55,122 bases of DNA from Arthrobacter sp. (GCF_031179385.1 NZ_JAPSHV010000007.1:1-55122), one strand, 5' to 3'. Positions 17,517-28,492 are shown, numbered from the stretch's first letter. Notes: generated by a model not told the origin, from the sequence alone. Translations and numbers: made by a program.

Positions 17517-18602
17517 TTAGCGCTCAACCTCGCCGCGGATGAAGGCTTCAACCTTCTCGCGGGCGATGTCATCGTTGTACTGCTCCGGCGGCGACTTCAT
17601 AAAGTAGCTCGACGCCGACAGGATGGGGCCGCCGATCCCGCGGTCTGCGGCAATCTTCGCTGCGCGGATTGCATCGATGATCACGCCGGCCGAGTTCGGG
17701 GAATCCCAAACTTCCAGCTTGTACTCGAGCGACACCGGAGCGTCTCCGAAGTTGCGACCTTCAAGCCGGACGAAAGCCCACTTGCGGTCGTCGAGCCAGG
17801 CGACGTAATCGGATGGACCGATGTGGACGTCGTCGGCGTGAAGTTCGGCTTCCACGTTGGAGGTGACAGCCTGCGTCTTGGAAATCTTCTTGGACTCGAG
17901 GCGATCCCGCTCAAGCATGTTCTTGAAGTCCATGTTGCCGCCGACGTTGAGCTGGTATGTGCGGTCCAGCGTCACTCCACGGTCTTCGAAAAGCTTCGCC
18001 ATGACGCGGTGCGTAATGGTTGCGCCGATCTGGCTCTTGATGTCATCGCCCACGATGGGGACACCGGCTTCGGTGAACTTGTCGGCCCACTCCTTGGTGC
18101 CGGCGATGAAGACCGGCAGGGCGTTGACGAATGCGACACCGGCATCGATGGCGCACTGGGCGTAGAACTTCGCAGCCGCTTCGGATCCAACAGGGAGGTA
18201 GCACACCATGACGTCGACCTGCGAAGCCTTGAGCTCGGCCACAACGTCAACAGGCTCGGCGTCGGACTCCACGATGGTCTCGCGGTAGTACTTGCCCAGA
18301 CCGTCCAGGGTGTGGCCGCGCTGCACCTTGACGCCCGTTGCCGGCACATCCGCGATCTTGATGGTGTTGTTTTCACTGGCACCGATCGCATCAGCAAGAT
18401 CCAGGCCGACCTTCTTGCCATCAACATCGAAGGCAGAGACGAACTGGACGTCGCCGACGTGGTACTTGCCGAATTCCACGTGCATCAAGCCCGGGATGGT
18501 GGCCGTTGCATCCGCATCCTTGTAATACTGCACACCCTGTACAAGTGATGCTGCACAGTTTCCGACACCGACAATTGCTACCCGAATGGGGTTAGTTCCC
18601 AC
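17517..18602 (-). CDS. ino1: Inositol-3-phosphate synthase
   Basis: 361 aa. Converts glucose 6-phosphate to 1L-myo-inositol 1-phosphate (using NAD+), the precursor of phosphatidylinositol and of mycothiol. It therefore supplies the acceptor for mshA 9 kb away. The NAD-binding loop ([18 protein letters not shown]) opens the protein. The conserved [25 protein letters not shown] and [13 protein letters not shown] blocks follow, and the length is that of the short bacterial form. The GTG at 18602 follows AGAGGAG; an ATG seven codons upstream is rejected for lack of a ribosome site. The 206-base gap to the next gene holds the promoter region, with no regulator site I can name. Confidence 0.96.
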   Translation of the reverse strand: MGTNPIRVAIVGVGNCAASLVQGVQYYKDADATATIPGLMHVEFGKYHVGDVQFVSAFDVDGKKVGLDLADAIGASENNTIKIADVPATGVKVQRGHTLDGLGKYYRETIVESDAEPVDVVAELKASQVDVMVCYLPVGSEAAAKFYAQCAIDAGVAFVNALPVFIAGTKEWADKFTEAGVPIVGDDIKSQIGATITHRVMAKLFEDRGVTLDRTYQLNVGGNMDFKNMLERDRLESKKISKTQAVTSNVEAELHADDVHIGPSDYVAWLDDRKWAFVRLEGRNFGDAPVSLEYKLEVWDSPNSAGVIIDAIRAAKIAADRGIGGPILSASSYFMKSPPEQYNDDIAREKVEAFIRGEVER

Positions 18603-18795
18603 TGTTCTCCTCTTTACGCGCATTCTGAACCGCTCAGACTGAGGTTATGTTGCCTTTGCCCGCGGCGAAATCCACAGCTCACACAGTCTACTTGTTATTG
18701 CCAACACGCGTTGTGGCTCGCGCATTCCGTCGCTGTCCAATGGGAACGGGCGAAGCGGCACATCGCGGGGAGGCGCCGTCGTCGTAGCGGTTCGC

Positions 18796-18801
18796 TAGGC
18801 T
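18796..18801 (+). promoter_or_regulatory. -10 element of the GT87-like gene
   Basis: TAGGCT seven bases before the ATG at 18809; no ribosome binding site, so a leaderless transcript is likely. Confidence 0.5.
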
Positions 18802-18808
18802 TCGGTAC

Positions 18809-20278
18809 ATGGAGCACGAGGAGAGCCCGCGCCGCCCGGTGAGCATCTCGGTGCCCTCCCGTAAAGATCCCCTCTTGAGGCAGCTCACCGAGTCCGTCGG
18901 GGGACCGCTGGGCAGGCATGCCGCGCCCGGCCGCGTACGGCCGGCAATCTTCACCGTCGAGCGGGTTCTCATTCTCATGACGACGGCGGCGGCCCTCCTT
19001 GCAGTGTTGGTCAAGGTGCCCTGCCGAACGGATGGTTGGGCACGTCCGGAACAGTTCTACCGCGCCTGCTATTCGGACTGGACCGAAGCGTTCAGGTTCC
19101 AGGGCATCGGGAGCGGACTGTCTCCGTTCGCGGAAGGATCCGCCTTCGATGGCCCATTGCTGGTCGGGGTGGTTGCGGGACTGACGGCTCTGCTGGTTCC
19201 GACGTCTGCGGATGGAATAGTGCAGACGCAGTCAGTGGTGCAGTACTTCGATGTGAACGCTGTGGTGATTGCAGCGGCGTGGCTGGGGACCGTTGTTGCG
19301 ACGATGCGGCTGGCCAGCAGGCGGCCCTGGGATGCAGCGATTGTGGCCGTTGCGCCGATCGCCGTTCTGACCGCGACCTCGAGCTGGGTGCTGCTGTCGG
19401 TTCTTCTGAGCATCCTGGCTGTCAGGGCGTTCGCCCGGCACCACTACGCGGTGGCAGGAATACTGCTCGGATTCGGTGCCGGATTCAGCGTTCACGTTGT
19501 GCTTGTTCTTGCGGCGGTGGTTCTTCTGGCCGCACGTACCGGGCGGTTCAGGGGAGCGCTGGTAACCGCAGGTGCCCTTGCCGCGGTCTGGATTATTACC
19601 GTTCTCCCATTCGGCCCTTCGCAGGCGCTCGCCCTTCCATGGGAGTACGACCCCCCGCACCTGGGTATCTCGTCCTCCGTGTGGGGGGCGTATAACCTCC
19701 TTGCGGATCGGCTGGGACTGCCTCCCATGCCGCCCGGTGCGGTGGGGGTGGCAGGATCCGTCGGCTTCGTAGTGCTGGCGGCGCTCATTGTGCTGCTGGT
19801 GCTGCGCGCTCCGCGGCGCCCCCGGCTCCCACAAGTGATATTTCTCCTCATTGGCGCCCTGGTGCTCATCATTCCCGACTATGGTCCTGAGCTCAGCCTC
19901 TGGCTACTGCCCTTTCTTGCGCTCTCCTATGTCGACTGGAGAATACTTCTTGTCTGGCAAGTGGCGGAGGTGCTGCACTGGTGGGCGCACTGGATGTTCG
20001 CCGCGCGAGAGGCCTCCGCTGGAGCTGTAGCCAACAACATCGATCCGCTGTACGTGGCTTTGGCCGTCCTCGCGCGGCTACTGGTCACCGGCTATCTGAT
20101 GTACCGAGTTGCCCAACATATACTTGAACCCGAATACGACCCGGTTCGCACACTCGGAATCGACGATCCGGCGGGCGGCCCCTTCGACGGCGCTTCGGAT
20201 CGGATTCACCATGCTCGGGTAGGCTTGAGGGCGTCCGCTCAGGACCCGCCGATTCCCGCACCGAAAGACCCACAGTGA
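18809..20278 (+). CDS. GT87-like integral membrane glycosyltransferase (Rv0051-type)
   Basis: 489 aa with a cytosolic N-tail of about 50 residues, roughly ten membrane segments and a polar C-tail. The first periplasmic loop carries Cys and aromatic residues (ARPEQFYRACYSDW), as in the DUF2029/GT87 polyprenyl-phosphate-mannose-dependent transferases. The position beside ino1 corresponds to M. tuberculosis Rv0051. The catalytic aspartate cannot be fixed by eye, so activity is inferred. The ATG at 18809 follows a -10 element directly. Its stop overlaps the femX start by four bases (GTGA), so the two are coupled and probably both act in envelope assembly. Confidence 0.8.
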   Translation: MEHEESPRRPVSISVPSRKDPLLRQLTESVGGPLGRHAAPGRVRPAIFTVERVLILMTTAAALLAVLVKVPCRTDGWARPEQFYRACYSDWTEAFRFQGIGSGLSPFAEGSAFDGPLLVGVVAGLTALLVPTSADGIVQTQSVVQYFDVNAVVIAAAWLGTVVATMRLASRRPWDAAIVAVAPIAVLTATSSWVLLSVLLSILAVRAFARHHYAVAGILLGFGAGFSVHVVLVLAAVVLLAARTGRFRGALVTAGALAAVWIITVLPFGPSQALALPWEYDPPHLGISSSVWGAYNLLADRLGLPPMPPGAVGVAGSVGFVVLAALIVLLVLRAPRRPRLPQVIFLLIGALVLIIPDYGPELSLWLLPFLALSYVDWRILLVWQVAEVLHWWAHWMFAAREASAGAVANNIDPLYVALAVLARLLVTGYLMYRVAQHILEPEYDPVRTLGIDDPAGGPFDGASDRIHHARVGLRASAQDPPIPAPKDPQ

Positions 20279-21369
20279 CACGTTCCGTCTTCCGCAGCGA
20301 ACGCCTGACGCCTGAAGCTTTTGAGACGATTGCATCGGCTCACCCAGGCGTCGTCATCCCCCTGGAGCAGACCCCGCAGTGGGCTGACTTCGAGCGGAGC
20401 CTCGGCCGGGAACCGTATGGGCTGTGGGCTTACTACGACGACGACGGCGCGCCGGCCGTGTTGATGAGCCTGCTCCGGGTGCGGCGGCGATTCCGCGAAT
20501 CCCTGGTGGCCATCAACGGCCCCGTCTGGTTGGGGGACCGCTCGCCGGACGCGGAGCTTCGCCTCATGCGGACGGTCCAGGCGCAGTTCGACGAGGACGT
20601 CGATACCGATCCCCTCTACGTCCGGATGCAGGTCAAGCATCCCCAGGCTCCTGCTGACGGCCCGATCGAGCACGGCTGGTACGAGCGCGAGATCGTGGTG
20701 GACCTCACGCCCAGTGAGGACGCCATCTTCAAGTCCTTCCGACCAAACGCACGCAACAGCATCAGGCGGGCTGAGCGTTCGGGTGTCGAGATACGGACTA
20801 TCGAGCGGCCCGAGTGGGTCGATGTGTTCCGGCGGGACCTTTATCCGATCCTGCAGGAGACAGCTGAACGGGACGGCTTCGCAAGCTTCGGTGCTGAATA
20901 CTACGAGAAGCTTCTGGATCAACTGGGCGACTATCTGCGCCTCATGGTGGCGTACGTCGAAGGCCGCGCGGTGAGTTGGCTGATCACCACCGAGTACCGT
21001 GGCTACTCGGTGTATTACTTCGCGGGCAGCACGCACGATGCCCGGAAGACGTTCGCCCCCTACCTGCTCCTGTGGGAGGCGTTCAAGCAGCTCAAGGCTG
21101 CCGGCAACACCGCATGCGGCCTCACCGGGATCGTGAGCGAGAACTATCCCCAGCTGGTTAATGTGACCACCTTCAAGCGGAATTTCTCGAAGAACGTGGT
21201 CGAAATTCCCACCACCTACGACATCCCCCTCAACCCGGGAAAATACCGGGTAGTTGCAGGGCTGCTGACGTTCCGCAGGACAGCACCGGCGAAGGGTCGC
21301 GCGCTGCTGATGGGGGCGGCGGCGTCGTTGTCGAGGCTGCGGACAGACCGCTCCGAGGCAAGGAACTAA
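20275..21369 (+). CDS. FemX/FemAB-type peptidoglycan bridge aminoacyltransferase
   Basis: 364 aa. Two GNAT-like domains of the FemABX family. The QTPQWADFERSLGREPYGLWAYYDD start, the FRPNARNSIRRAERSGVEI block and the second-domain segment VYYFAGSTHDARKTFAPYLL followed by EAFK are typical. These enzymes transfer an amino acid from aminoacyl-tRNA to the stem peptide of lipid II, in the cytoplasm. Which residue is added (Gly, Ala or Ser) cannot be read. The GTG start overlaps the previous stop. The next gene begins two bases after its stop, so an operon with the GT87 gene and the FAD oxidoreductase is likely. Confidence 0.9.
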   Translation: MTRSVFRSERLTPEAFETIASAHPGVVIPLEQTPQWADFERSLGREPYGLWAYYDDDGAPAVLMSLLRVRRRFRESLVAINGPVWLGDRSPDAELRLMRTVQAQFDEDVDTDPLYVRMQVKHPQAPADGPIEHGWYEREIVVDLTPSEDAIFKSFRPNARNSIRRAERSGVEIRTIERPEWVDVFRRDLYPILQETAERDGFASFGAEYYEKLLDQLGDYLRLMVAYVEGRAVSWLITTEYRGYSVYYFAGSTHDARKTFAPYLLLWEAFKQLKAAGNTACGLTGIVSENYPQLVNVTTFKRNFSKNVVEIPTTYDIPLNPGKYRVVAGLLTFRRTAPAKGRALLMGAAASLSRLRTDRSEARN

Positions 21370-21371
21370 CC

Positions 21372-22817
21372 ATGACTGACGTCGCGATTGTCGGTGCCGG
21401 ACCCAACGGGCTGGCGGCCGGCGTCGTGATGGCACGGGCGGGACTCAGTGTCGAGGTGTTCGAGGCTGAGCATGCTATCGGCGGCGGCTCCCGCTCCATG
21501 GAGCTGCTCGAACCGGATCATCGCCATGATGTCTGTTCAGCGGTGCACCCGATGGCGTTGGCATCGCCCTTCTTCCGTGATTTCGCCCTCTCTGACCGCG
21601 TTCCCTTCGTTGTGCCGGCGCTGTCATATGCCAACCCGCTCGACGGCGGAAGGGCGGGGCTCGCGTACCGGGACCTCGGACGCACCGCCATGGGGCTGGG
21701 CAAGGACGGGCAATCCTGGCGGCGTCTGATGCGCCCGCTCGTGCAGCACATAGAGGGCGTGGTGGACACGGGCCTTAATTCGTTCCTGCGTGTTCCACGG
21801 AATCCTGTGGCCGCGGCCTTTCTGGGCCGGGCGACGCTTGAGCAGGGAACACCCCTGTGGGGCTTACGTTTTTCAACCGAAGAGGCAGCGGCATTGTTCA
21901 CCGGCGTGGCCGCCCACGCCGTCTCCCCCCTTCCCACCCTCGCGGCCGCCGGAGCCGGCCTCACCCTGGGAGCGTTGGCGCACACGGTGGGTTGGCCGAT
22001 CCCGGTGGGTGGGTCGCAGGCGCTGGTGGATGCCATGGCGGAAGATATCCGTGCGCACGGAGGGAGAATCCACACGGGCCGCCCGATCACATCGGTGAGC
22101 GAGTTCGACGGCGCACGCGCAGTCCTGCTCGACGTTTCACCCCGGGTTGCGGCCGATCTGGCCCGAGACCGGCTGCCTCAGCGCTACCTTTCCGCGCTGG
22201 AGGGCTTCCGATACGGCGACGGAGCGTGCAAGGTCGACTTCATCCTCTCTGGTCCAGTGCCATGGGCAAATGAAGAAGTACGATCGGCCGGAACCGTTCA
22301 TGCAGGCGGCAGCCGCCGGGAGGTTGCGGCGTCCGAGGCTGACGTCGCTTCCGGCCGACATCCGGAGAAGCCCTATGTCCTGGTATCGCAGCCCTCTGTA
22401 TTCGACTTCACCCGCGCTCCGCACGGACGCCAGATCCTCTGGACTTACTGCCACGTCCCCAACGGATCGACGCGGGATATGACTGAGGCCATCGTGCGGC
22501 AGATCGAACGTTTCGCACCGGGGTTCCGCGACGTCGTCGTCCGTTCGCACGTGATGACAGCGGCGGATCTGGAACAGTACAACGCCAATTACGTGGGCGG
22601 GGATTTCAGCGGCGGGGCGGTCACCATCCCGCAACTGCTCGCGCGCCCCTCCTTCGGACCCAACCCATGGCGCATGCCGGTTGACGGTCTGTACCTGTGC
22701 TCTGCGTCGACACCTCCGGGGCCCGGTGTTCACGGAATGGGCGGGTACCACGCGGCCAGATTGGCGTTGAAGGACGTCTTCGGGCTGCCGGTGCCGGAGT
22801 TGGGGATGCGCCGTTGA
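21372..22817 (+). CDS. FAD-dependent oxidoreductase (phytoene-desaturase-like)
   Basis: 481 aa. A Rossmann FAD loop (VAIVGAGPNGLAAGVVMARAG) followed by the acidic VEVFEAE and a GGGSRSMELLEPDHRHDVCSAVHPM segment places it in the NAD(P)/FAD-dependent amine-oxidase and CrtI-like group. The C-terminal FAD block (GLYLCSASTPPGPGVHGMGGYHAA) is complete. Proteins of this type are often called phytoene desaturase-like, but there are no other carotenoid genes here, so the substrate is unknown. It is last in a probable three-gene unit with the GT87-like gene and femX. The 88 bases to the riboswitch show no clear terminator. Confidence 0.85.
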   Translation: MTDVAIVGAGPNGLAAGVVMARAGLSVEVFEAEHAIGGGSRSMELLEPDHRHDVCSAVHPMALASPFFRDFALSDRVPFVVPALSYANPLDGGRAGLAYRDLGRTAMGLGKDGQSWRRLMRPLVQHIEGVVDTGLNSFLRVPRNPVAAAFLGRATLEQGTPLWGLRFSTEEAAALFTGVAAHAVSPLPTLAAAGAGLTLGALAHTVGWPIPVGGSQALVDAMAEDIRAHGGRIHTGRPITSVSEFDGARAVLLDVSPRVAADLARDRLPQRYLSALEGFRYGDGACKVDFILSGPVPWANEEVRSAGTVHAGGSRREVAASEADVASGRHPEKPYVLVSQPSVFDFTRAPHGRQILWTYCHVPNGSTRDMTEAIVRQIERFAPGFRDVVVRSHVMTAADLEQYNANYVGGDFSGGAVTIPQLLARPSFGPNPWRMPVDGLYLCSASTPPGPGVHGMGGYHAARLALKDVFGLPVPELGMRR

Positions 22818-22904
22818 ACTGGTCCTGACCGGACCATTTCCGGCTCAGGAAGCGCAAGAGTAAGCTTGATCACGATCGCAACTAAATAACGCCCTTGACC
22901 CGCA

Positions 22905-23103
22905 GCGGGAGAGTTCTGCCGTTGACTTCACACACCGGTAGGCGCCGTAGGAGCAAACCCTCCCCAGGAATCTCTCAGGCCCAGCACCGCAGCGGAAAGG
23001 CAACTCTGGAAAGCAGGACAGCCGAGCCCGGCTGTCCTCACCGACGGTGCAATGCGGACCTCGCGTTCGCGGAATCTCTCAGGTCCAATACAGAGTGGGG
23101 AGG
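22905..23103 (+). ncRNA. Tandem glycine riboswitch
   Basis: Two aptamers in series. The first runs about 22905-23013, with GCGGGAGAG at its start, GAATCTCTCAGGC at 22968-22980 and ACTCTGGAAAG at 23003-23013. The second runs about 23014-23103, with a peripheral hairpin AGGACAGCC/GGCTGTCCT (23015-23038), GAATCTCTCAGG at 23072-23083 and ACAGAG at 23090-23095. Both cores match the glycine riboswitch consensus. It sits ahead of gcvP, where it normally switches expression on when glycine is plentiful. 22818-22904 holds the presumed promoter; TAAATA at about 22893 is a possible -10. Confidence 0.93.
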
Positions 23104-23152
23104 AACTCGACCCTGGTTCGCGCATGTTGCGCACACTGATCTACGGAGTTCC
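23102..23152 (+). promoter_or_regulatory. Possible expression platform masking the gcvP ribosome site
   Basis: GGAACTC at 23102-23108 is perfectly complementary to GAGTTCC at 23146-23152, which contains part of the GGAG ribosome site just before the gcvP ATG. GAACTC at 23103-23108 could alternatively pair with GAGTTC at 22911-22916 inside aptamer 1. No intrinsic terminator is visible between riboswitch and gene, so translational control is the simpler reading. Confidence 0.45.
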
Positions 23153-23153
23153 C

Positions 23154-26000
23154 ATGACCCACCTGACGGAATCAACCTTCTCCGACCGACACATCGGTCC
23201 CCGCTCCGATGATGCCGAGCAGATGCTGAAGGTTCTCGGCTATCCCTCTCTGGACAAGCTCGTCGATGTCGCCGTGCCGGCGAGCATCCGCATCGACGAA
23301 GGCCTGGACCTTCCCTCCGCGCTCAGTGAGCCGGAAGTTCTGGCCGAACTGCGCCGCATCGCGTCGAAGAACAAGACCGCCGTCCAGATGATCGGGCAGG
23401 GCTACTACGACACCGTGACACCACCGGTGATCCGCCGTAACGTTCTTGAGTCGCCGGCCTGGTACACCGCGTACACGCCCTACCAGCCGGAGATCTCCCA
23501 GGGCCGCCTCGAAGCGCTCCTGAACTTCCAGACCATGGTGCAGGACCTCACCGCGCTGCCCATCGCCAACGCCTCACTGCTCGATGAAGCGTCCGCGGTT
23601 GCCGAGGCCGTCCTGCTCATGCGCCGGTCGGGCAAGAACAAGGGCAGGACAGTGGTGGATGCGGATTGCCTGCCGCAGACCATCGCCGTTGTCAGGGGTC
23701 GCGCGGAAGCGCTCGGCTTCGAGGTGGAGATCGCGGACCTGTCCGAGGGTCTTCCTGACGGTGACATCAACGGCGTGGTGCTGCAGCAGCCCGGTGCTTC
23801 CGGCGCGCTGTGTGACCACACCGGCATCATCGCCACGGCGCACGACAATGGTGCGCTGGTGACGGTTGCCGCTGACCTTCTGGCGCTGACCCTGATCACT
23901 CCTCCCGGTGAGCAGGGTGCGGATATCGCCGTCGGCTCTGCACAGCGCTTTGGCGTTCCGCTCTTCTTCGGCGGACCGCATGCCGCGTACATGGCTGTCC
24001 GCAAGGGTCTCGAGCGGATGCTCCCCGGCCGGCTGGTCGGCGTGTCCAAAGATTCCGACGGCGCTCCCGCGTACCGCCTCGCGCTCCAGACACGCGAGCA
24101 GCACATCCGCCGCGAGAAGGCGACTTCCAACATCTGTACGGCCCAGGCACTACTCGCCATCGTCGCGAGCATGTACGGCGTCTACCACGGACCTGACGGG
24201 CTGAAGGCAATTGCAGAGCGCGTGCACGGGAAGGCTGCGAAACTTGCCAGGGCACTGCCCGGAACTGTTCACACCTCCTTCTTCGACACCCTCCTCGTGA
24301 AGGTCGACGGCGGCGCCAAAGACATCGTCACCAAGGCGGAAGAACGCGGGATCAACCTGCGCTTCGTCGATACCGACCATGTCGGTATCTCCTGCGACGA
24401 GACCACCACGGATGCACACCTGGAGATCCTCGCCGGAGTGTTCGGCGCGGACCTTCCGGATGGAGCCGAGGGAACCATTCCCGCGGAACTGAAGCGGACG
24501 TCGTCGTACATGACCCACCCGGTGTTTTCGCTTCACCGCTCCGAGACGCAGATGCTGCGCTACCTGCGCGGTCTCTCCGATCGGGACCTCGCGCTTGACC
24601 GCACCATGATCCCCCTCGGTTCCTGCACCATGAAGCTGAACGCGACGGTCGAAATGGAGCCGATCTCCTGGCCCGAGTTCGCAACCATCCACCCGTTCGC
24701 GCCGGAGCACCAGACCGAAGGCTGGCGTGAGCTCATCGGTGACCTCGAAGCGCGCCTCGCAGAGATCACCGGCTACGCCGGGGTGTCCATCCAGCCCAAC
24801 GCAGGATCGCAGGGAGAGCTGGCCGGACTCCTGGCCATCCGGAACTATCATCTGTCCCGCGGTGATGAAGCCCGTAACGTCTGCCTCATCCCGTCGTCGG
24901 CGCATGGAACAAACGCAGCGTCCGCTGTGCTCGCCGGCATGAAGGTGGTGGTGGTCAAGACAGCGCAGAACGGCAACATTGACCACGACGACCTCCAGGC
25001 AAAGATCGAAGCGAACAGCGATTCCCTGTCCGCGATCATGATCACCTACCCCTCAACGCACGGCGTCTTCGAGGAGGACGTGCGCTGGGTGTGCGACCAG
25101 GTGCACGCCGCCGGTGGCCAGGTCTACATCGACGGTGCCAACCTGAACGCCCTCGTCGGTCTTGCCAAGCCCGGTGAATTCGGCGGCGACGTCTCCCACC
25201 TCAACCTGCACAAGACCTTCTGTATCCCGCATGGAGGCGGGGGACCGGGCGTCGGTCCGGTAGCCGTAGCGGAGCACCTGGTGCCGTTCCTGCCCGGAGA
25301 CCCGAACAGCACGCAAAGTGCAGCGGGCGTTCCCATCTCCGCCTCACGGTTCGGTTCGGCAGGCGTGCTCCCCATCTCCTGGGCCTACATCGCCCTGATG
25401 GGCAGTGAGGGACTGACTGCTGCCACCAAGTCCGCCCTCCTCGCGGCCAACTACGTTGCCGCCCGCCTGAACGAACACTTCCCGGTGCTCTACTCGGGTG
25501 AGAACGGCCTGGTTGCGCACGAGTGCATCCTTGACCTCCGGGACCTGACGGCCAAGACCGGCGTCACCGCAGAAGACGTCGCGAAGCGCCTCATCGACTA
25601 CGGCTTCCACGCGCCGACCCTGAGCTTCCCCGTTGCCGGCACGCTCATGGTCGAGCCCACGGAGTCAGAGGACCTCGCAGAGCTCGATCGTTTTGTGGAC
25701 GCGATGATCGCGATCAAGGGGGAGATCGACCGCGTAGCAACGGGCGAATGGCAGCTCGAGGAGAGCCCGCTCCGCCAGGCGCCGCACACCGCGCAGGCAC
25801 TCATCAGCGACGACTGGGCCCAGGCCTACTCGCGTGAAGAGGCAGCATTCCCGCTGCGGTCCCTGCGCCATGACAAGTACTTCCCGCCGGTCCGTCGTGT
25901 CGACGGCGCCCATGGAGACCGGAACCTCGTGTGCTCGTGCCCGCCCCTCGAAGCTTTCGAGGACAACGCCGAGTCCCTTCACGAGAACACCGGAAACTAA
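23154..26000 (+). CDS. gcvP: Glycine dehydrogenase (decarboxylating), P protein
   Basis: 948 aa, the single-chain P protein of the glycine cleavage system. It decarboxylates glycine on PLP and passes the aminomethyl group to the lipoyl arm of H protein. The N-terminal half begins [17 protein letters not shown]; the C-terminal half carries the PLP lysine at about residue 687 in [20 protein letters not shown]. The ATG at 23154 is chosen because it follows GGAG and directly precedes the family N-terminus; the frame is open further upstream only through the riboswitch. gcvT follows after nine bases. Confidence 0.97.
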   Translation: MTHLTESTFSDRHIGPRSDDAEQMLKVLGYPSLDKLVDVAVPASIRIDEGLDLPSALSEPEVLAELRRIASKNKTAVQMIGQGYYDTVTPPVIRRNVLESPAWYTAYTPYQPEISQGRLEALLNFQTMVQDLTALPIANASLLDEASAVAEAVLLMRRSGKNKGRTVVDADCLPQTIAVVRGRAEALGFEVEIADLSEGLPDGDINGVVLQQPGASGALCDHTGIIATAHDNGALVTVAADLLALTLITPPGEQGADIAVGSAQRFGVPLFFGGPHAAYMAVRKGLERMLPGRLVGVSKDSDGAPAYRLALQTREQHIRREKATSNICTAQALLAIVASMYGVYHGPDGLKAIAERVHGKAAKLARALPGTVHTSFFDTLLVKVDGGAKDIVTKAEERGINLRFVDTDHVGISCDETTTDAHLEILAGVFGADLPDGAEGTIPAELKRTSSYMTHPVFSLHRSETQMLRYLRGLSDRDLALDRTMIPLGSCTMKLNATVEMEPISWPEFATIHPFAPEHQTEGWRELIGDLEARLAEITGYAGVSIQPNAGSQGELAGLLAIRNYHLSRGDEARNVCLIPSSAHGTNAASAVLAGMKVVVVKTAQNGNIDHDDLQAKIEANSDSLSAIMITYPSTHGVFEEDVRWVCDQVHAAGGQVYIDGANLNALVGLAKPGEFGGDVSHLNLHKTFCIPHGGGGPGVGPVAVAEHLVPFLPGDPNSTQSAAGVPISASRFGSAGVLPISWAYIALMGSEGLTAATKSALLAANYVAARLNEHFPVLYSGENGLVAHECILDLRDLTAKTGVTAEDVAKRLIDYGFHAPTLSFPVAGTLMVEPTESEDLAELDRFVDAMIAIKGEIDRVATGEWQLEESPLRQAPHTAQALISDDWAQAYSREEAAFPLRSLRHDKYFPPVRRVDGAHGDRNLVCSCPPLEAFEDNAESLHENTGN

Positions 26001-26009
26001 GGAAGTCTC

Positions 26010-27122
26010 ATGACCAAGCAGACAGCGCTCTACGCGCAGCATCAAGAACTCGGCGCCGCCTTCACCGACTTCGGCGGCTGGCAAATGCCCCTGAAGTACC
26101 GGAGCGAGCTGGAGGAACACCATACGGTGCGGCGTGCGGCGGGCATCTTCGACCTTTCACACATGGGCGAGGTGAAGGTGAGCGGAGCGCAGGCGGTACA
26201 GTTCCTCAACTACGCACTCGTCGGCAACTTCGCAGTCATGCCGGTAGGCAAGGCCAAATACTCCCTGATCTGCACTGAGGACGGCGGAGTCATCGACGAT
26301 CTCATCGTGTACCGCCTGGAGGAGGACGAGTTCCTGGTTGTTCCGAACGCCTCGAACTCCGACACCGTCGCCGCGGAGCTGCAGCGCCGGGCGGCTGACT
26401 TCGAGGTGAAAGTTCAGGACCAGTCGGAAGATACAGCCCTGATCGCGGTACAGGGGCCTAACGCCGAGGCGATCCTGCTCGGTATGGCCGGCGCAGCAGA
26501 CGCCGAGGCGATCACTTCACTGAAGTACTACGCCGCCGTCACAGTGGAGCTGGCAGGGCTCACGGTTCTCCTCGCCCGGACCGGTTATACCGGCGAAGAC
26601 GGGTTTGAGCTCTTCATCGAGAACGGGCAGGCGCTGCAGTTGTGGAAGGCCGTGACCGAGGCCGGCGCTGAACACGGCCTTGCGCCCTGTGGGCTGGCTT
26701 CGCGGGACTCGCTCCGGCTGGAGGCAGGCATGCCGTTGTACGGACACGAGCTGGGGCTGGATACCAACCCCTTCGAGGCCGGCCTCGGCGGCGTCGTCAG
26801 CTTCAAGAAGACCGAGGACTTCGTGGGCCGCGCCGTGCTCGAACCACTCAAGGGCGGAACTCCCAGCCGGAAGCTCGTGGGTCTCCGTGGATCCGGAAGG
26901 CGTTCTGCCCGCGCCGGGTACGGCGTCGTTCAGGACGGACGCACGGTTGGAACAGTGACGTCCGGCCTGCCAAGCCCGACGCTCGGCTACCCGGTGGCGC
27001 TCGCCTACGTGAACTCCGAGCTGAGTGAACCCGGTACGGAACTGGAGGTGGACCTGCGCGGCCGCCCCGAAGGATTCACCGTGGTGGAGTTGCCCTTCTA
27101 CAAGCGTCCGGACCGCTCGTGA
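26010..27122 (+). CDS. gcvT: Aminomethyltransferase, T protein of glycine cleavage
   Basis: 370 aa. Releases ammonia from the aminomethyl-lipoyl H protein and forms 5,10-methylene-THF. The N-terminal [23 protein letters not shown], the [13 protein letters not shown] segment with its conserved Asp and the [11 protein letters not shown] block are classical. The ATG has AAGGAAG upstream. The stop overlaps the start of sdaA by four bases, leaving no room for gcvH, which commonly follows gcvT in related actinobacteria. Co-transcribed with gcvP under the glycine riboswitch. Confidence 0.97.
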   Translation: MTKQTALYAQHQELGAAFTDFGGWQMPLKYRSELEEHHTVRRAAGIFDLSHMGEVKVSGAQAVQFLNYALVGNFAVMPVGKAKYSLICTEDGGVIDDLIVYRLEEDEFLVVPNASNSDTVAAELQRRAADFEVKVQDQSEDTALIAVQGPNAEAILLGMAGAADAEAITSLKYYAAVTVELAGLTVLLARTGYTGEDGFELFIENGQALQLWKAVTEAGAEHGLAPCGLASRDSLRLEAGMPLYGHELGLDTNPFEAGLGGVVSFKKTEDFVGRAVLEPLKGGTPSRKLVGLRGSGRRSARAGYGVVQDGRTVGTVTSGLPSPTLGYPVALAYVNSELSEPGTELEVDLRGRPEGFTVVELPFYKRPDRS

Positions 27123-28492
27123 CCATCAGCGCCTTCGACCTGTTCAAGATCGGGATAGGACCGTCTAGCTCGCATACCGGTGGACCGATGACCGCGGCAT
27201 ACCTGTTCACCAGGCTGCTGGCGGAGCAGGAGCAGATGGGGCAGGTCACGCGGATCTCGGCTGAACTGTTCGGTTCCCTCGGTGTCACCGGTCATGGCCA
27301 CGGGACGGTCAAGGCCGTTCTGCTCGGCCTTGAGGGTGAGCAACCCCATCTCACCGATCCCGAGCGCGCGGAACCGCGGGTCGGCGAAATCGAGTCGTCC
27401 AGGACACTGCGGCTCGGCGGGGTTCGGGATATCAGCTTCGACCCGGAAGTTGACCTCGTCCTGCACCGCAGGCAGCGCCTGGATTACCACACCAACGGCA
27501 TGCGTTTCACGGCATATAACGCTTCCGGAATGTCTCTACTGGCCCGCGAGTACTACTCAGTCGGCGGCGGTTTCGTCCTGGATGAGGATGAAATCAACTC
27601 GGACGTATCCGTCGGCTCGACTGTTCCTCTGCCCTACCCCTTCGAATCGGGGGCCCAGTTGCTGGACATTGCGGCAGCAACAGGTAAGCCCTTCTCCGGC
27701 ATCGTCTTTGCCAACGAATTGGTCTCCCGGTCCGAGGAGGAGGTCCGAAGCGGCTTGCTCGAGATCTGGGACGTCATGCAGGACACCATCCGCCGGGGGT
27801 CCTCGACCAGCGGCATCCTTCCAGGTGGGCTGCATGTCCGACGCAGGGCGGCACGGCAGCTGGAACTGCTCCGTAAGGAAGCGGACCCGAACGATCATCT
27901 CAGCACCATGGAATGGGTCACCCTGTTTGCGCTTGCGGTGAATGAGGAGAACGCGGCAGGCGGCCGCGTAGTCACCGCACCCACCAACGGTGCCGCCGGC
28001 ATCATTCCCGCCGTTCTGAAGTACTACACCGATTTCGTCCCGGGAGCCGACGACGACGGCGTCATCCGCTTCCTGCTTGCCGCCACTGCCGTCGGCGTTC
28101 TCTTCAAGAAGAATGCGTCTATCTCCGGCGCAGAGGTGGGCTGCCAGGGGGAGGTCGGCTCCGCTTGTGCAATGGCGGCGGCAGGGCTCGCGGAAGTGCT
28201 CGGAGGCACTCCCGAACAGGTGGAGAACGCTGCCGAGATCGGCATCGAACACAATCTGGGACTCACGTGTGATCCGGTGGGTGGACTGGTGCAGATTCCG
28301 TGCATCGAGCGAAACGCGGTCGGTGCGATGAAGGCGATCACCGCCGCCCGCATGGCCGTGCGCGGGGACGGTCAGCATTTCGTGTCGCTCGACGCCGCCA
28401 TCAAGACGATGCGCGAAACGGGTGCGGACATGATGGACAAATACAAGGAAACGGCCCGCGGGGGGCTGGCCCTCAACGTGGTGGAATGCTGA
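27119..28492 (+). CDS. sdaA: L-serine ammonia-lyase (iron-sulfur)
   Basis: 457 aa, one-chain type. Deaminates serine to pyruvate with a [4Fe-4S] cluster. The N-terminal [16 protein letters not shown] is the serine-binding signature. The C-terminal domain holds the cluster cysteines ([10 protein letters not shown], then [14 protein letters not shown]). The GTG start overlaps the gcvT stop, so it is under the glycine riboswitch too. Serine formed from glycine and methylene-THF by serine hydroxymethyltransferase would be drained to pyruvate, a sensible partner for glycine catabolism. Confidence 0.95.
   Translation: MTISAFDLFKIGIGPSSSHTGGPMTAAYLFTRLLAEQEQMGQVTRISAELFGSLGVTGHGHGTVKAVLLGLEGEQPHLTDPERAEPRVGEIESSRTLRLGGVRDISFDPEVDLVLHRRQRLDYHTNGMRFTAYNASGMSLLAREYYSVGGGFVLDEDEINSDVSVGSTVPLPYPFESGAQLLDIAAATGKPFSGIVFANELVSRSEEEVRSGLLEIWDVMQDTIRRGSSTSGILPGGLHVRRRAARQLELLRKEADPNDHLSTMEWVTLFALAVNEENAAGGRVVTAPTNGAAGIIPAVLKYYTDFVPGADDDGVIRFLLAATAVGVLFKKNASISGAEVGCQGEVGSACAMAAAGLAEVLGGTPEQVENAAEIGIEHNLGLTCDPVGGLVQIPCIERNAVGAMKAITAARMAVRGDGQHFVSLDAAIKTMRETGADMMDKYKETARGGLALNVVEC

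Noticed and set aside
20239-21435. 398-codon open frame on the minus strand
   Set aside because: Antisense shadow of femX.
22818-23153. In-frame upward extension of gcvP to 23052
   Set aside because: The extension encodes riboswitch sequence; the family N-terminus and ribosome site place the start at 23154.
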